A stretch of 64,000 nucleotides of DNA from Bog-473 sp963763575 (GTDB lineage Bacteria; Actinomycetota; Acidimicrobiia; Acidimicrobiales; RAAP-2): assembly GCA_963763575.1 (NCBI GenBank), contig CAVXPD010000004.1, forward strand, positions 868,001 through 932,000, in the 5' to 3' direction. The position numbers and the translations under genes were made by a program. The first letter of the stretch is position 1, and each line of letters starts with the position of its first letter. The notes under the pieces were generated by a model. That model was not told the origin of the DNA, did not search any database, and saw nothing but the letters and a program-made list of their open reading frames with translations. This document shows positions 34,210 through 42,861 of the stretch, in pieces.

Positions 34210-35043
34210 ATGAGCGACGAGGCTGCACCACTGGCGGTGGTCGTGGGGGGCGGATCGGGCATCGGGGCCGCGTTGGTGGCGGCGTACCGGGCCCAGGGTA
34301 CGACGGCGGTCACCTGGGACGTTGCGGGCGAGCGCGACCTCACCTGCGACGTGACGGACCCGGCCGCGGTCGAACGGGCGGTCGCCGAGACGAGGGAGCG
34401 CTTCGGCGCGCCCTGCTCGGTCACCGTGACGGCGGGCGTGGGCCATGGCGGTCTGCTCCTCGACGTCGATCCGGAGGACTTCGACCGGGTCATGACGGTC
34501 AACGCGCGCGGACCCTGGCTCTGCCTTCGCGGGTGGGCCCGCGTCCTGCAGGACGAAAGTCGGCCGGCGTCGCTCGTCGCCGTCTCGAGCATCAGCGCGC
34601 GACTGGTCGACCGCGCCATGGGCCTCTACTGCGCGTCGAAGGCGGCGTTGTCGATGCTGGTCCGGGTGGCCGCAGCCGAGTGGGGCCCGTATGGACTGCG
34701 CGTGAACGCGGTGGCCCCGGGGGTGACGCGCACGCCGATGCTCGGCCTGGGGCGAGCGACCAACGTCGACGGATCGCCCTGGCTCGCCGGCGTGGCCGAG
34801 CGAACCGCGCTGGGGCGCCTGGGCGAGGCCGAGGACGTGGCGGAGGTGATCCTCGCCGTGCACGACATGGAGTGGGTGACGGGCCAGGTCGTCGAGTGCG
34901 ACGGCGGCCTGGCCCTGCGGAGCCCGATCGACGCCTACGGGGAGGCGGAGCGCACTACGGGGCGGCGGGGGGACGCAGCGGCAACCCAAGGGCGAACCAA
35001 GGGTACGGACAGGACCGGAACACGAAAGGAACGGCAAGGATGA
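34210..35043 (+). CDS. Short-chain dehydrogenase/reductase
   Basis: A 277-residue SDR. The coenzyme loop is VVGGGSGIGAA, the catalytic serine is in VAVSSISAR, Tyr-Lys in YCASKAALS, and the C-terminus has the VTGQVVECDGGLAL strand of classical members. NNAG is replaced by VTAGV, a tolerated variant. An unusual ~35-residue polar tail (rich in Arg, Thr, Gly) follows the fold. ATG 34210 follows GGAGGG. Divergent from the VOC-BVMO operon, it could act on the alcohol/ketone pair of the BVMO substrate (inference). Stop overlaps the next start as ATGA. Confidence 0.88.
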   Translation: MSDEAAPLAVVVGGGSGIGAALVAAYRAQGTTAVTWDVAGERDLTCDVTDPAAVERAVAETRERFGAPCSVTVTAGVGHGGLLLDVDPEDFDRVMTVNARGPWLCLRGWARVLQDESRPASLVAVSSISARLVDRAMGLYCASKAALSMLVRVAAAEWGPYGLRVNAVAPGVTRTPMLGLGRATNVDGSPWLAGVAERTALGRLGEAEDVAEVILAVHDMEWVTGQVVECDGGLALRSPIDAYGEAERTTGRRGDAAATQGRTKGTDRTGTRKERQG

Positions 35044-35483
35044 ACCTCACCCCCTTCTTGCTCTTCGACGGCAACTGCGCGGAGGCCATGCGCTTCTACC
35101 AGGCGTGCCTCGGCGGTGAACTCCTCATCACCAAGCTTGGCGACACGCCCATGGCGGCCGAGCAGCCGGCCGAAAAACACGACAAGGTCGTGAACGCGCA
35201 TCTCAAGAGCGGGTCGATCGAGTTCACGGCCACCGACTGGCTCCATCCGACCCGCGCACGACAGCACGGCAACGACACGGGGTTGTACGTCAACGGCGCC
35301 ACCTACGGGGAGCTCCGGACGATCTTCGACAAACTCGCGGCCGGAGCGCCCGAGGAATTCCTCGACGACCTGCGCCCTATGCCCTTCGGGACCTACGGCC
35401 ACCTGATCGACGCCTACGGCATCCAGTGGTTCTTCCAGGGCGATCCGCCGCCCGACGGTCCCGTCGTCGGCGATCGGCCCTGA
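35040..35483 (+). CDS. PhnB-like VOC family protein
   Basis: A 147-residue glyoxalase-fold protein of the PhnB/3-demethylubiquinone-methyltransferase-like group: LTPFLLFDGNCAEAMRFYQACLGGE at the N-terminus and PFGTYGHLIDAYGIQWFF at the C-terminus. These proteins form dimers and are seldom assigned an activity. Coupled to the SDR by ATGA. Confidence 0.85.
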   Translation: MNLTPFLLFDGNCAEAMRFYQACLGGELLITKLGDTPMAAEQPAEKHDKVVNAHLKSGSIEFTATDWLHPTRARQHGNDTGLYVNGATYGELRTIFDKLAAGAPEEFLDDLRPMPFGTYGHLIDAYGIQWFFQGDPPPDGPVVGDRP

Positions 35484-35789
35484 CCTCGCCGGAGGACCAC
35501 TCAGCCGCAGCCGATCGAGCGAGCTGATTCGGCGTCGGCGACCTGAAAACTTCGGGGGACACCCGGTCTTCGGAGGGCGCGGTGCGGGCGTATGCGCGGA
35601 AACCGGTCGCCATTCCTCCGCTATATGGGGCCCGCCGTTACAGAGATTCGTCAGTTGAATTTTCCATATGCAGCCAACGCGAACCGCCACGATTTCCGCG
35701 CATGCACTCGCGACGAGCGCCCCGCATCCACGAGCCGGTGCTCGGAGTGGCGAGGGAAGGGGCGCACCGAGGCGCCCGGGCCGCGAGCC
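35484..35789. other. 306-base intergenic region, no gene seen
   Basis: Between the PhnB-like gene and the 3' end of the tetR gene. Short open frames exist on both strands but none has a ribosome site, family signal or the GC-rich third-base pattern of its neighbours. A less GC-rich stretch (about 35635-35670, containing TTGAATTTTCCATATG) may be regulatory. No terminator hairpin was evident. Confidence 0.5.
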
Positions 35790-36404
35790 TCAGTCGGCGG
35801 CCTGGGCCCGCAGTCCGTCGCAGACGATCGCGAGCAGGTCGAACGCGGGCGCCTCGTAGGAGTGCCCGGCCGCATGGCACGTGGCACCGACGAGGCTGAC
35901 GACAGCGGAGGGAGTCACGTCCTCGCGGACGGCCCCGACCGCCTGGGCCCGGCGCAACAGGACGCCGACCGCCTCGCGCAGGTCCTCCTTGACCGACTCG
36001 GCCGCCTGCTCGAACTCCACCCCGGCACCCATGACGGCGACGATCAGGTCCCGCTTGGCCTCGCCGAGCACGACGAAATGCTCGAGGAAGCCGAAGAAGG
36101 CGGCGGCGGGATCCGGGGCCTCCGCCAGGGCGCGGGCGTCCTCGGTGAGGTCCCGCAGGCGATCGAGGAGGATGGCCTCGCAGAGCTTTTCCTTGGTGGG
36201 GAAGTGCCGGTAGAGCGTGCCGACGCCGACACCGGCCTTCTCGGCGATCAGGTCCACTGGGGCCTCGATGCCCTCGTTCGCGAACACCGCCTCGGCGGCA
36301 TCGAGAATGCTCGCCCGGTTGCGCGCGGCGTCTGCCCGCAGCGGGCGCTCCTCGCCCCCGCTTACCTCGTCACACCCTCCCGGTAGTTTCGCTTTTGGTC
36401 CCAC
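35790..36404 (-). CDS. TetR-family transcriptional repressor
   Basis: A 204-residue regulator. The DNA-binding helices are NRASILDAAEAVFANEG and AEKAGVGVGTLYRHFPTKEKL. The C-terminal two thirds form the all-helical ligand/dimer domain. GTG 36404 with GGGAGG about 11 bases upstream is the first start; the ATG that directly abuts that GGAGG is in another frame. It is divergent from an MFS transporter with a perfect operator between them, the classic self-regulated efflux arrangement. The ligand is probably a transporter substrate (inference). Confidence 0.92.
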   Translation of the reverse strand: MGPKAKLPGGCDEVSGGEERPLRADAARNRASILDAAEAVFANEGIEAPVDLIAEKAGVGVGTLYRHFPTKEKLCEAILLDRLRDLTEDARALAEAPDPAAAFFGFLEHFVVLGEAKRDLIVAVMGAGVEFEQAAESVKEDLREAVGVLLRRAQAVGAVREDVTPSAVVSLVGATCHAAGHSYEAPAFDLLAIVCDGLRAQAAD

Positions 36405-36422
36405 GAAATTTCATCCTCCCGG

Positions 36423-36452
36423 TTGACAAACGGAACCTAGGTTCCGTATAGT
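36423..36452 (+). promoter_or_regulatory. MFS transporter promoter
   Basis: TTGACA (36423-36428), an 18-base spacer and TATAGT (36447-36452). The spacer is almost wholly occupied by the palindromic operator at 36430-36447, so a bound repressor would exclude RNA polymerase. Confidence 0.65.
36430..36447. promoter_or_regulatory. 18-bp perfect palindrome, TetR operator
   Basis: ACGGAACCTAGGTTCCGT is a perfect 18-base inverted repeat in the divergent region between the tetR and MFS genes. A looser GGAACC...TTCCG arrangement follows at about 36460-36480 and may be a second site. Confidence 0.75.
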
Positions 36453-36581
36453 CTATGTGGAACCAGAACTCCGATTCCGATTGTAGGTCATACCGGAGCC
36501 CGAAACTAGGCCTTTTCTCGAACTGAGGGGGCCCGAACGGGCGGGCCGGGTCGGAACAGGACTCAGGAGACGGGAGACCCC

Positions 36582-38084
36582 ATGACTTCGACGTTGGACC
36601 GCGCCGCCGGACAGGCCCAGACCGGCGATCCAAAGCGCTTCCGGGCCCTCGGCATCATCGCCATCGCCCAGCTGATGGTGGTGCTCGACGCCTCCGTCGT
36701 GATAATCGCCCTGCCCTCAGCACAGCGCGCTCTGCACATCTCGACGGCCAACCGCCAGTGGATGTTGACGGCGTACACGCTGGCGTTCGCCGGCCTCCTC
36801 CTGCTGGGAGGACGCATCGCCGACTACTTCGGCCGCAAGCGCATGTTCGTCATCGGGTTGATCGGCTTTGCCGCCGCTTCGGCCCTCGGCGGCCTCGCCC
36901 AGAACGCGGCCATGCTCTTCACCGCGCGCGCCCTCCAGGGCGCGTTCGCCGCCGTCATGGCGCCGGCGGCGCTGTCGTTGCTGACCGTGGCCTTCACCGA
37001 GCCAAAGGAGCGGGCCCGTGCCTTCGCCGTCTACGGCGGGATCTCGGGCGGCGGCGCGGCGATCGGTCTCATCTTGGGCGGCGCACTCACGCAATACGCG
37101 TCATGGCGTTGGACGCTGCTCATCAACGTGCCATTCGCCATCTTCGCCGCTGTTGCCGCGACGCGGGTGGTGAGCGAGAGCCGTAGCCCGGCCAACCACG
37201 GCTACGACCTGCCCGGCGCGGTCACCGTGACCGGCGGCCTCCTCGCCCTCGTCTACGGCTTCACCAAGGCCGGTACCGACGGCTGGAGCTCGTCGACGGC
37301 GGTCACCCTCTTCGCGCTGGCGGGCGTGTTGCTCGTGTCCTTCGTGGCGATCGAGCTGCGGACGGAGCACCCGCTCCTACCGATGCGCGTCGTGCTGAAC
37401 CGCGACCGCGGCGGGTCGTTCCTCGCCTCCCTGCTCATCGGGACCGGCATGTTCGGCACCTTCCTGTCACTGACGTACTACTTCCAGAACACGCTGCACT
37501 ACTCCGCGCTGAAGAGCGGCTTTGCCTTCTTGCCCTTCTCGCTGGGAATCATCACCGGCGCGACCCTGGCGAGCCGGTTCCTGCCCCGTATCGGGCCGCG
37601 GATGGTCATGGGTTCGGGGCTCGTCCTGGCGGCCGGTGGGCTGTTCCTGTTCAGCACCATCGATGTCACTTCGACCTACCTGTCGATCGTGCTGCCGGCC
37701 GAGATCATCGTCAGCGTCGGGATGGGCCTGGCGTTCGTGTCCCTGAGCAGCACCGCCTTGATCGGCGTGCATCCCGAAGACGCCGGAGTCGCCAGCGCGC
37801 TGGTCAACTCGACCCAGCAAACGGGTGGCTCTATGGGCGCCGCACTGATCAACACGATCGCGACGACGGCGACGGCCTCGTACCTGGTGGTACACGGGCA
37901 CAGCCCCGCCGCCCTCGAGGCGGGCGCTATCCACGGCTACACCACGGCATTCACCTTCAGCGGCATCGTGCTGACTGCCGCAGCCGTGACCGCCTTCACC
38001 CTCGTCCGGGGATCTCGGGCTCGGACCGAGGAGCAGCCGGCGGTCGGCGAGGGCGAGGAGCCACTCGTCCTGGCGACGGTTTAG
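36582..38084 (+). CDS. MFS drug:proton antiporter (DHA2, 14-helix type)
   Basis: A 500-residue multidrug efflux transporter of the EmrB/QacA group. About 14 hydrophobic helices; motif A reads GGRIADYFGRKRMF in loop 2-3, motif B-like ALQGAFAAVMAPAALS lies in helix 4, and motif C-like GGAAIGLILGGALTQY in helix 5. QLMVVLDASVVIIALPSAQ in helix 1 is typical. ATG 36582 follows CAGGAGACGGGAG. Controlled by the adjacent TetR through the operator at 36430-36447 (inference). It ends near a strong hairpin at 38131-38161. Confidence 0.93.
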   Translation: MTSTLDRAAGQAQTGDPKRFRALGIIAIAQLMVVLDASVVIIALPSAQRALHISTANRQWMLTAYTLAFAGLLLLGGRIADYFGRKRMFVIGLIGFAAASALGGLAQNAAMLFTARALQGAFAAVMAPAALSLLTVAFTEPKERARAFAVYGGISGGGAAIGLILGGALTQYASWRWTLLINVPFAIFAAVAATRVVSESRSPANHGYDLPGAVTVTGGLLALVYGFTKAGTDGWSSSTAVTLFALAGVLLVSFVAIELRTEHPLLPMRVVLNRDRGGSFLASLLIGTGMFGTFLSLTYYFQNTLHYSALKSGFAFLPFSLGIITGATLASRFLPRIGPRMVMGSGLVLAAGGLFLFSTIDVTSTYLSIVLPAEIIVSVGMGLAFVSLSSTALIGVHPEDAGVASALVNSTQQTGGSMGAALINTIATTATASYLVVHGHSPAALEAGAIHGYTTAFTFSGIVLTAAAVTAFTLVRGSRARTEEQPAVGEGEEPLVLATV

Positions 38085-38130
38085 GTGTTCTAGGCCGTTT
38101 CGCTCGAGGCGATCGAAGCGTCGTCGCTCG

Positions 38131-38161
38131 GCCCCACCGGTGCCCTCAGCGCCGGTGGGGC
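38131..38161. terminator. Bidirectional hairpin between MFS and hydrolase genes
   Basis: A 13-base stem with one G-T wobble (GCCCCACCGGTGC / GCGCCGGTGGGGC) around a 5-base loop, placed between convergent genes and overlapping the hydrolase stop codon. No U-tract follows, as is common in high-GC genomes. Confidence 0.6.
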
Positions 38162-39045
38162 TCCGAGTGATCCCAGTCGGCGAGCAGGGTGCGCACTGCG
38201 GTGAGCAGGATCAGGGGCTGGTCGAGCATGGCGTGGTGGCCCGCCTCAGGAATCTCGATGACCGGCGTCACCCGGCCCAGCTTCTCGTACATGAAGGCGC
38301 CGATCTCGGGGGTGACCAGGCCGTGCTCGGAGCGCAAGAGCGCCAGCCGACAGTCGACCTGGCTCAAGTAGGGCACGGCGAGGCCGCGGACCCCCCGGCC
38401 GAACTGTTCGAAGATGCGCCGGTCGAACTTCCACCGCCACCCCCCGTCCACCTCCTTCAGCGAATGGCGGGCGACGAAGTCCACGACGTAGTCGAGATAG
38501 TGCTCCTGGGGTGGCACCGTGCGGAAGCGCGCGACGGCGGCGTCGATGTCCGGATAGGTTCGGGCGCGTCCGAACGAATCGTGCGCGCTGATCTCGGGAT
38601 CGGCCTCAGTGACCGGCGAGTCGCACACGATGACACCTGCGAGCAGGTCGGAATGGCGAGCTGCGGTGACGATGGTGATGAAGCCACCCATGGAGTGACC
38701 CACGACCACGGGCACGCCGGCGAATCCGGCATCGGCCGCCACGGCGATCACCTCGTCGGCCCACTGCTCGGGGTCGTAGGACTCGCGGTGCCCGCTGTCG
38801 CCGTGACCCGAGAGGTCGATGGCCGCCACGCGAAAACGGCCGGCGAAGGTAGCGGCGATGGGGGTCCACCACTGGGCGTTCGCGCCGCCGCCGTGCACGA
38901 AGACGAGGCCGCGCCGGCCGGGCGCACCCCAGCTGAGATAGTGCACCGGGCAGCCGTCAACGTCGACGATGCCGTCGGTGTGCGGCACTGACACTGAGCG
39001 CGCGAACCACGGTGGCGCGTCCGGGAGGACCTTGGGGCCCGTCAC
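38146..39045 (-). CDS. Alpha/beta hydrolase
   Basis: A 299-residue alpha/beta-fold hydrolase: oxyanion loop VFVHGGGANAQWW, DLSGHGDSG, nucleophile elbow VVGHSMGGFITI, and terminal histidine in EAGHHAMLDQP. The N-terminal PHTDGIVDVDGCPVHYLSWG strand pair is typical of the epoxide-hydrolase/esterase group. GTG 39045 is chosen. It is the last gene of the minus-strand P450-ferredoxin cluster, 63 bases after the ferredoxin, and may hydrolyse a lactone or ester product (inference). Confidence 0.88.
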   Translation of the reverse strand: MTGPKVLPDAPPWFARSVSVPHTDGIVDVDGCPVHYLSWGAPGRRGLVFVHGGGANAQWWTPIAATFAGRFRVAAIDLSGHGDSGHRESYDPEQWADEVIAVAADAGFAGVPVVVGHSMGGFITIVTAARHSDLLAGVIVCDSPVTEADPEISAHDSFGRARTYPDIDAAVARFRTVPPQEHYLDYVVDFVARHSLKEVDGGWRWKFDRRIFEQFGRGVRGLAVPYLSQVDCRLALLRSEHGLVTPEIGAFMYEKLGRVTPVIEIPEAGHHAMLDQPLILLTAVRTLLADWDHSEPHRR

Positions 39046-39108
39046 CGCGGAACCGGCGTATCCGGCGCAGCCGCGACGGCGGGCGTACCCGGCATCGCGG
39101 CCCGGCGG

Positions 39109-39303
39109 CTACTCGCTGACGATCTCGATGGCGTACTCAGGACAGTTGGCGATGGCCAGCCGGGCCTTCTCCTCGAGCTCGGGAGGCACCTCGTCGACGA
39201 TGACCGTGGATTGCCCGTAGTCGTCGACGTCGAAGAGCTCGGGCGCCAGGCCGTAGCAGCGGGCGTGGCCCTGGCACTTGTCGGGATCGACACGGATCTT
39301 CAT
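39109..39303 (-). CDS. Single-cluster [3Fe-4S] ferredoxin
   Basis: A 64-residue ferredoxin of the P450-associated actinobacterial type. Ligand pattern DKCQGHARC (Cys-x2-His-x2-Cys) and a later NCPEYAI; histidine in the second position is typical of 3Fe-4S cluster proteins. ATG 39303 overlaps the P450 stop (ATGA), so the two are made together and it is very probably this P450's electron donor. Confidence 0.95.
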   Translation of the reverse strand: MKIRVDPDKCQGHARCYGLAPELFDVDDYGQSTVIVDEVPPELEEKARLAIANCPEYAIEIVSE

Positions 39304-40517
39304 GGGAACACCACCGGGAGGACTCGGGGGCCGCGGACCTGGCCGCCGGCCCAGGTGATCTCTTGGCCTTCAGCCACTGAGAACTCGGGGATCCGCGCCA
39401 GCCACTCCTCGAGCGCCACCTGCAACTCCATTCGGGCCAGGTTCGACCCGGCGCACCGGTGGATCCCCGAACCGAACGCAACGTGCCGGTTGTGGGCCCG
39501 GTCGAGCTGGACCTCCTCGGGGTGCTCGAACGCCGCGGGGTCGCGGTTGGCGGCCGGGAAGTTCATCAGCACCTTGTCGCCCTTCTTCATGGGGCAGCCC
39601 GCGTACTCGATGTCCTCGCTCACCTCGCGGGCCATCGTCACCGGCGAGTAGGCGCGCAACAGCTCCTCGACGGCGGTCGGCATCAGGTCCGGCTCCGCCA
39701 CCAGGCGCCTGCGGTCGTCGGGGTGCGAGGCCAGGTGCCACAGCGAGGAGCCGATCGCGCTCCACGTCGTGTCGACGCCGGCGATGAGCACCAGGGCGGC
39801 CATCCCGAGGACGATCCCGTCGTCGACGCGCTGTCCCTCCACCTCGGCCCCGAGCAGCTCGCTCAACAGGTCGTCGCCGGGGTGCTGACGCCGGGACTCG
39901 AGCTGTTCGAGGAAGTACTGGAGGAGGCCCTCGGCGCCGCGCTGCCGGCGTTCTTGGTCGTCGGCGAACTCGAGGACGTCGCGCACCCAGCCCGTGAACG
40001 TGTCGGCCAGGTCGGTCGAGACACCGAGGATCCGGGCGATGACCCGCACGGGGATCTGCTGGGCGTAGTCCGCCGCTGCGTCCGCGTGCCCGTCACCGGC
40101 GAATCCGTCGAGGAGGGACCGGCACAGCTCGCGGGTGAGCGGCACGTAGGTGTCGACCCGATTGTGCGAGAACCACGGCAACAGGAGGCGCCGGGTCCAG
40201 GTGTGCATCGGAGGATCGGATGAAATGGGCGGCAAGCCGTACTCGAGGTTGGGGCCGTCGAAGTTGGCGTTGGGGTCCTCGTCCTCGTCGCCGGGGATCA
40301 CCGCCACCTTCAACGAGCTGAAATGCTCGACGTCGTGCGCGATGGCGGTGACGTCGTCGTAGCGCAAGGGCATCCAGCTGCTCTTGCGCCGATCGGTGTG
40401 TGGGATCGGGCAGGTCGAACGCAGCTCGTCCCAGATGCTGAAGGGGTCCGCCAGATAGCGGGGGTCCATGACGTCGAAGTCGGTGGCCCAGTCGCTCACC
40501 GGCGCGGTGTGTGTCAT
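39300..40517 (-). CDS. Cytochrome P450
   Basis: A 405-residue soluble bacterial P450. The oxygen-binding helix has AGVDTTWSAIG, the ExxR motif is EELLR, and the haem loop is FGSGIHRCAGSNLAR with the cysteine ligand. ATG 40517 follows GAGGGGG; the in-frame extension to 40625 has no ribosome site and covers a GT-rich repeat. Coupled with a 3Fe-4S ferredoxin. Overall resemblance is to bacterial steroid/terpenoid/polyketide P450s, but the substrate is not deducible. Confidence 0.95.
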   Translation of the reverse strand: MTHTAPVSDWATDFDVMDPRYLADPFSIWDELRSTCPIPHTDRRKSSWMPLRYDDVTAIAHDVEHFSSLKVAVIPGDEDEDPNANFDGPNLEYGLPPISSDPPMHTWTRRLLLPWFSHNRVDTYVPLTRELCRSLLDGFAGDGHADAAADYAQQIPVRVIARILGVSTDLADTFTGWVRDVLEFADDQERRQRGAEGLLQYFLEQLESRRQHPGDDLLSELLGAEVEGQRVDDGIVLGMAALVLIAGVDTTWSAIGSSLWHLASHPDDRRRLVAEPDLMPTAVEELLRAYSPVTMAREVSEDIEYAGCPMKKGDKVLMNFPAANRDPAAFEHPEEVQLDRAHNRHVAFGSGIHRCAGSNLARMELQVALEEWLARIPEFSVAEGQEITWAGGQVRGPRVLPVVFP

Positions 40518-40596
40518 CGGTACCCCCTCTGTGTGTTTCTGTGTGTGCGTCTGCGTGTTCGACGGTCGCCTGATGCACCCTAGTGCGCAGCGGCTG

Positions 40597-41457
40597 TCAC
40601 TCCTCCGGCCCGACGCGGACCCCACCCCTCAGCACCTCGTACTGACGGCCCTCGTGGTCGGCCGGCACCCTGGTCGTCGGCCCGTCCGGCCCGGCCGGGC
40701 GGATCACCTCGGCGGCGTTCGGCGCGTACTGGACGATGTAGGCCTTGCGCACGTCGCCGGTGCGGTTCGGGCCTGTCGAGTGTGGCGTGAGCGACGAGAA
40801 GACGACGATGCTGCCGGCGGAGACGGGCACCGGGACGGCCGACGCGGGGTCGCGCAGGCACACGTAGCCGATGTCGGAGTACTCGTGGGCCAGCGTGCCG
40901 CTCCGATGGAGCCCCGGCACCACCCAGGGGCAGCCGTTGTCCTCGGTGGCGTCGGTCAGCGCGACCCAACACGTCAGGTACTGCTGGGGCTCGACGAACG
41001 CGTACCCGTTGTCCTGGTGCCACGGGAACGGCGACTCGGTCCCGGGCTTCTTGTACACGGCCTGGTCCCAGTACAGTCGCACGTCGGGACCGATCAGGTC
41101 CGAGCACACGTCGGTCAGCAGCAACGATGTCGTGAAGCGGCGCAGGCACGCCGAGTGCAGAACGAGATGCGTCGTGAAGGTGATCTCGTCGGCTCGTGCG
41201 ATGAAGAAGCGTCCACCCTCGAGGCCGCGCAACGCCTGTTCTTGGCGCTCCTCGAGGGGGTCGATCTCCCCGCGCAGCGCCGCGACGTCCTCGGGGCTCA
41301 GGGCCTCCTCGAGGATGAAGAACCCGGCATCGTCGTACTGGCGAGCCTGGGCGCTGCTCACGACCCGGAAGGGCCCCGGGTGATCGGCCCACGTGAAGCC
41401 AGTGTTGAGCGCGTGCAGCGAGGGCGATGCCGACGGCGATGGCGATGGCGCGTCCAA
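40597..41457 (-). CDS. Phytanoyl-CoA dioxygenase family protein (Fe/2-oxoglutarate)
   Basis: A 286-residue PhyH-family oxygenase. The iron-binding His-x-Asp is in FPWHQDNGYAF, the distal histidine in TPHSTGPNRT with a nearby arginine for 2-oxoglutarate. The N-terminus is a Ser/Pro repeat (PSPSPSASPS). TTG 41457 with AGGAGGG 11 bases upstream is the likely start. Lies 18 bases after the enoyl-CoA hydratase gene. The first of two different PhyH genes in this cluster; substrates of this family range from acyl-CoAs to free amino acids and peptides. Confidence 0.9.
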   Translation of the reverse strand: MDAPSPSPSASPSLHALNTGFTWADHPGPFRVVSSAQARQYDDAGFFILEEALSPEDVAALRGEIDPLEERQEQALRGLEGGRFFIARADEITFTTHLVLHSACLRRFTTSLLLTDVCSDLIGPDVRLYWDQAVYKKPGTESPFPWHQDNGYAFVEPQQYLTCWVALTDATEDNGCPWVVPGLHRSGTLAHEYSDIGYVCLRDPASAVPVPVSAGSIVVFSSLTPHSTGPNRTGDVRKAYIVQYAPNAAEVIRPAGPDGPTTRVPADHEGRQYEVLRGGVRVGPEE

Positions 41458-41475
41458 GAAGCCAGTCCCTCCTGC

Positions 41476-42240
41476 TCAGGTCCCGGTGAACCGGGGCTCG
41501 CGCCGTTCGGCCGCGGCGCGCACTCCCTCCGCGAAGTCGGCGCTGTGGCGGAGCGCCAGCTGCTCGGCACACTCGCGCTCCATGCTGGCGCGGGCCGCCT
41601 CGACCATCCCCTCGCGCAGCGTCGCCCGGATTGACCGGACGGCCAGCGGCCCCGATGCCGAGAGCTCGCCCGCGAAGGCCAGGGCGTCGTCCATCAGCTC
41701 CCCCTCGCCGTCGCCGGCCAGGCGGTCGCACAGGCCGAGGGCCAGGGCCTCGGCGCCGCCCACCCGGCGCCCGGTGAGCAACAGGTCGGCGGCCGCCTGG
41801 CGGCCGGCCACCGCCGGGAGCGTGACCGTCAGCGCGAAGCCGTGGTGGAAGCCGAGGCGGGCGAAGTTGGCGCTGAAGCGGCTCCAGGGCGTGGCCACTC
41901 GGAAGTCCGCTGACAGGGCGAGGCCGCACCCGCCGCCGATGGCCGCCCCCTGCACCGCCGCCACCACGGGCAACGGCGACGTGAAGAGCCGCAGGGCCTG
42001 GCGGTAGAGCTCGGCAATGTCCTGCCCGGCGTTGGAGGAGAAGTCGAGGCCGGCGCAGAAGTGCTTCCCTTCGGCCGCCAGCACCACGCAGCGGCACCAC
42101 GCGGTTGTCGCCAGCTCCTCGTAGGCGGAAGCCAGCCCCTCGATCAGCGCCGAATCGAAATAGTTGTTCGGCGGCCGGTGCATGCGCACCACCGCCACGT
42201 GCTGGCCCTGCTGCTCGACCGAGACGTCGGTGCTCGTCAC
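41476..42240 (-). CDS. Enoyl-CoA hydratase/isomerase family protein
   Basis: A 254-residue crotonase-fold protein. The oxyanion-hole segment is FCAGLDFSSNAG and the second AAVQGAAIGGGCGLALSADFRVA; the usual catalytic glutamates of hydratases are not obvious in the RFSANFARLGFHHG region, so another crotonase reaction (isomerase, hydrolase) is possible. GTG 42240 overlaps the acetyltransferase stop (42237) and follows GAGGAC. Confidence 0.9.
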   Translation of the reverse strand: MTSTDVSVEQQGQHVAVVRMHRPPNNYFDSALIEGLASAYEELATTAWCRCVVLAAEGKHFCAGLDFSSNAGQDIAELYRQALRLFTSPLPVVAAVQGAAIGGGCGLALSADFRVATPWSRFSANFARLGFHHGFALTVTLPAVAGRQAAADLLLTGRRVGGAEALALGLCDRLAGDGEGELMDDALAFAGELSASGPLAVRSIRATLREGMVEAARASMERECAEQLALRHSADFAEGVRAAAERREPRFTGT

Positions 42241-42722
42241 GTATCGACGTCCTCGAGGCTGCGCCAGTAGATGAGCGCGTCCTCGCCGTCGACGGCGTGC
42301 GGGATGCGGCCCACTTCGGTGAAACCGAGCCGGCGGTACATGTCCCGGGCCGGGTTGGACTCGAAGACCAGGTTGAACTGCATGGCGTCGAAGCCCAGGC
42401 GACGTGCCTCCACGAGCGAATGCTCGACCATGGTGCGCCCGACCCCAGTGCCCCGGTAGGGCGCCAGCACGAAGTACCCGGCGTTGGCGATGTGCGCGGC
42501 GCGGCCCACGAAGTTCGGCTTGATGTAGTACGCCCCGATGAGGTAGCCGCCGAACTTTGCGACGGCCACCGTCGAGGACTGTTCGATCCAGTACTCGTCG
42601 AATTGGGTACGCGTGAGCGGTGCCGCCTGGGGGAACCCCTCCCCGGCCCCGACGATCCGGCTGAAGGCCACGTACAGGTCGTCGTAGTCGTCCACCCTGG
42701 CCAAGCGAATGTCAACCGGCAC
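42237..42722 (-). CDS. GNAT-family N-acetyltransferase
   Basis: A 161-residue acetyl-CoA-dependent acyltransferase. The acetyl-CoA loop is YRGTGVGRTMVEHSL, with the preceding NAGYFVLAPYRGTG strand and the terminal SNPARDMYRRLGFTEVGRIP helix-strand all in order. GTG 42722 (VPVDIRLARVDDY) begins the fold; the frame is open to 42869 but that part is Gly/Ser/Arg-rich repeats encoded by CGACCCGAG units and lacks a ribosome site. Acceptor unknown. Confidence 0.88.
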   Translation of the reverse strand: MPVDIRLARVDDYDDLYVAFSRIVGAGEGFPQAAPLTRTQFDEYWIEQSSTVAVAKFGGYLIGAYYIKPNFVGRAAHIANAGYFVLAPYRGTGVGRTMVEHSLVEARRLGFDAMQFNLVFESNPARDMYRRLGFTEVGRIPHAVDGEDALIYWRSLEDVDT

Positions 42723-42861
42723 GCCACCCACGGTACCGGCGCCGACGCGCACTTGGTTTGACCCGCGGCCCGGGCAACGCCGGTGGACAAGGCGCCGTTG
42801 CGACCCGACCGACCCGAGCGACCCGAGCGACGCCAGCGACCCGGGCCAACGGGATGCGATG

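Noticed and set aside
33668..34231. N-terminal extension of the BVMO gene
   Set aside because: It overlaps the VOC gene in another frame and lacks motifs; GTG 33667 with the GTGA overlap fits operon style.
42790..42845. CGACCCGAG direct repeats as a coding N-terminal part of the GNAT protein
   Set aside because: They give a Gly/Ser/Leu low-complexity segment without ribosome site; the GNAT fold begins at GTG 42722.
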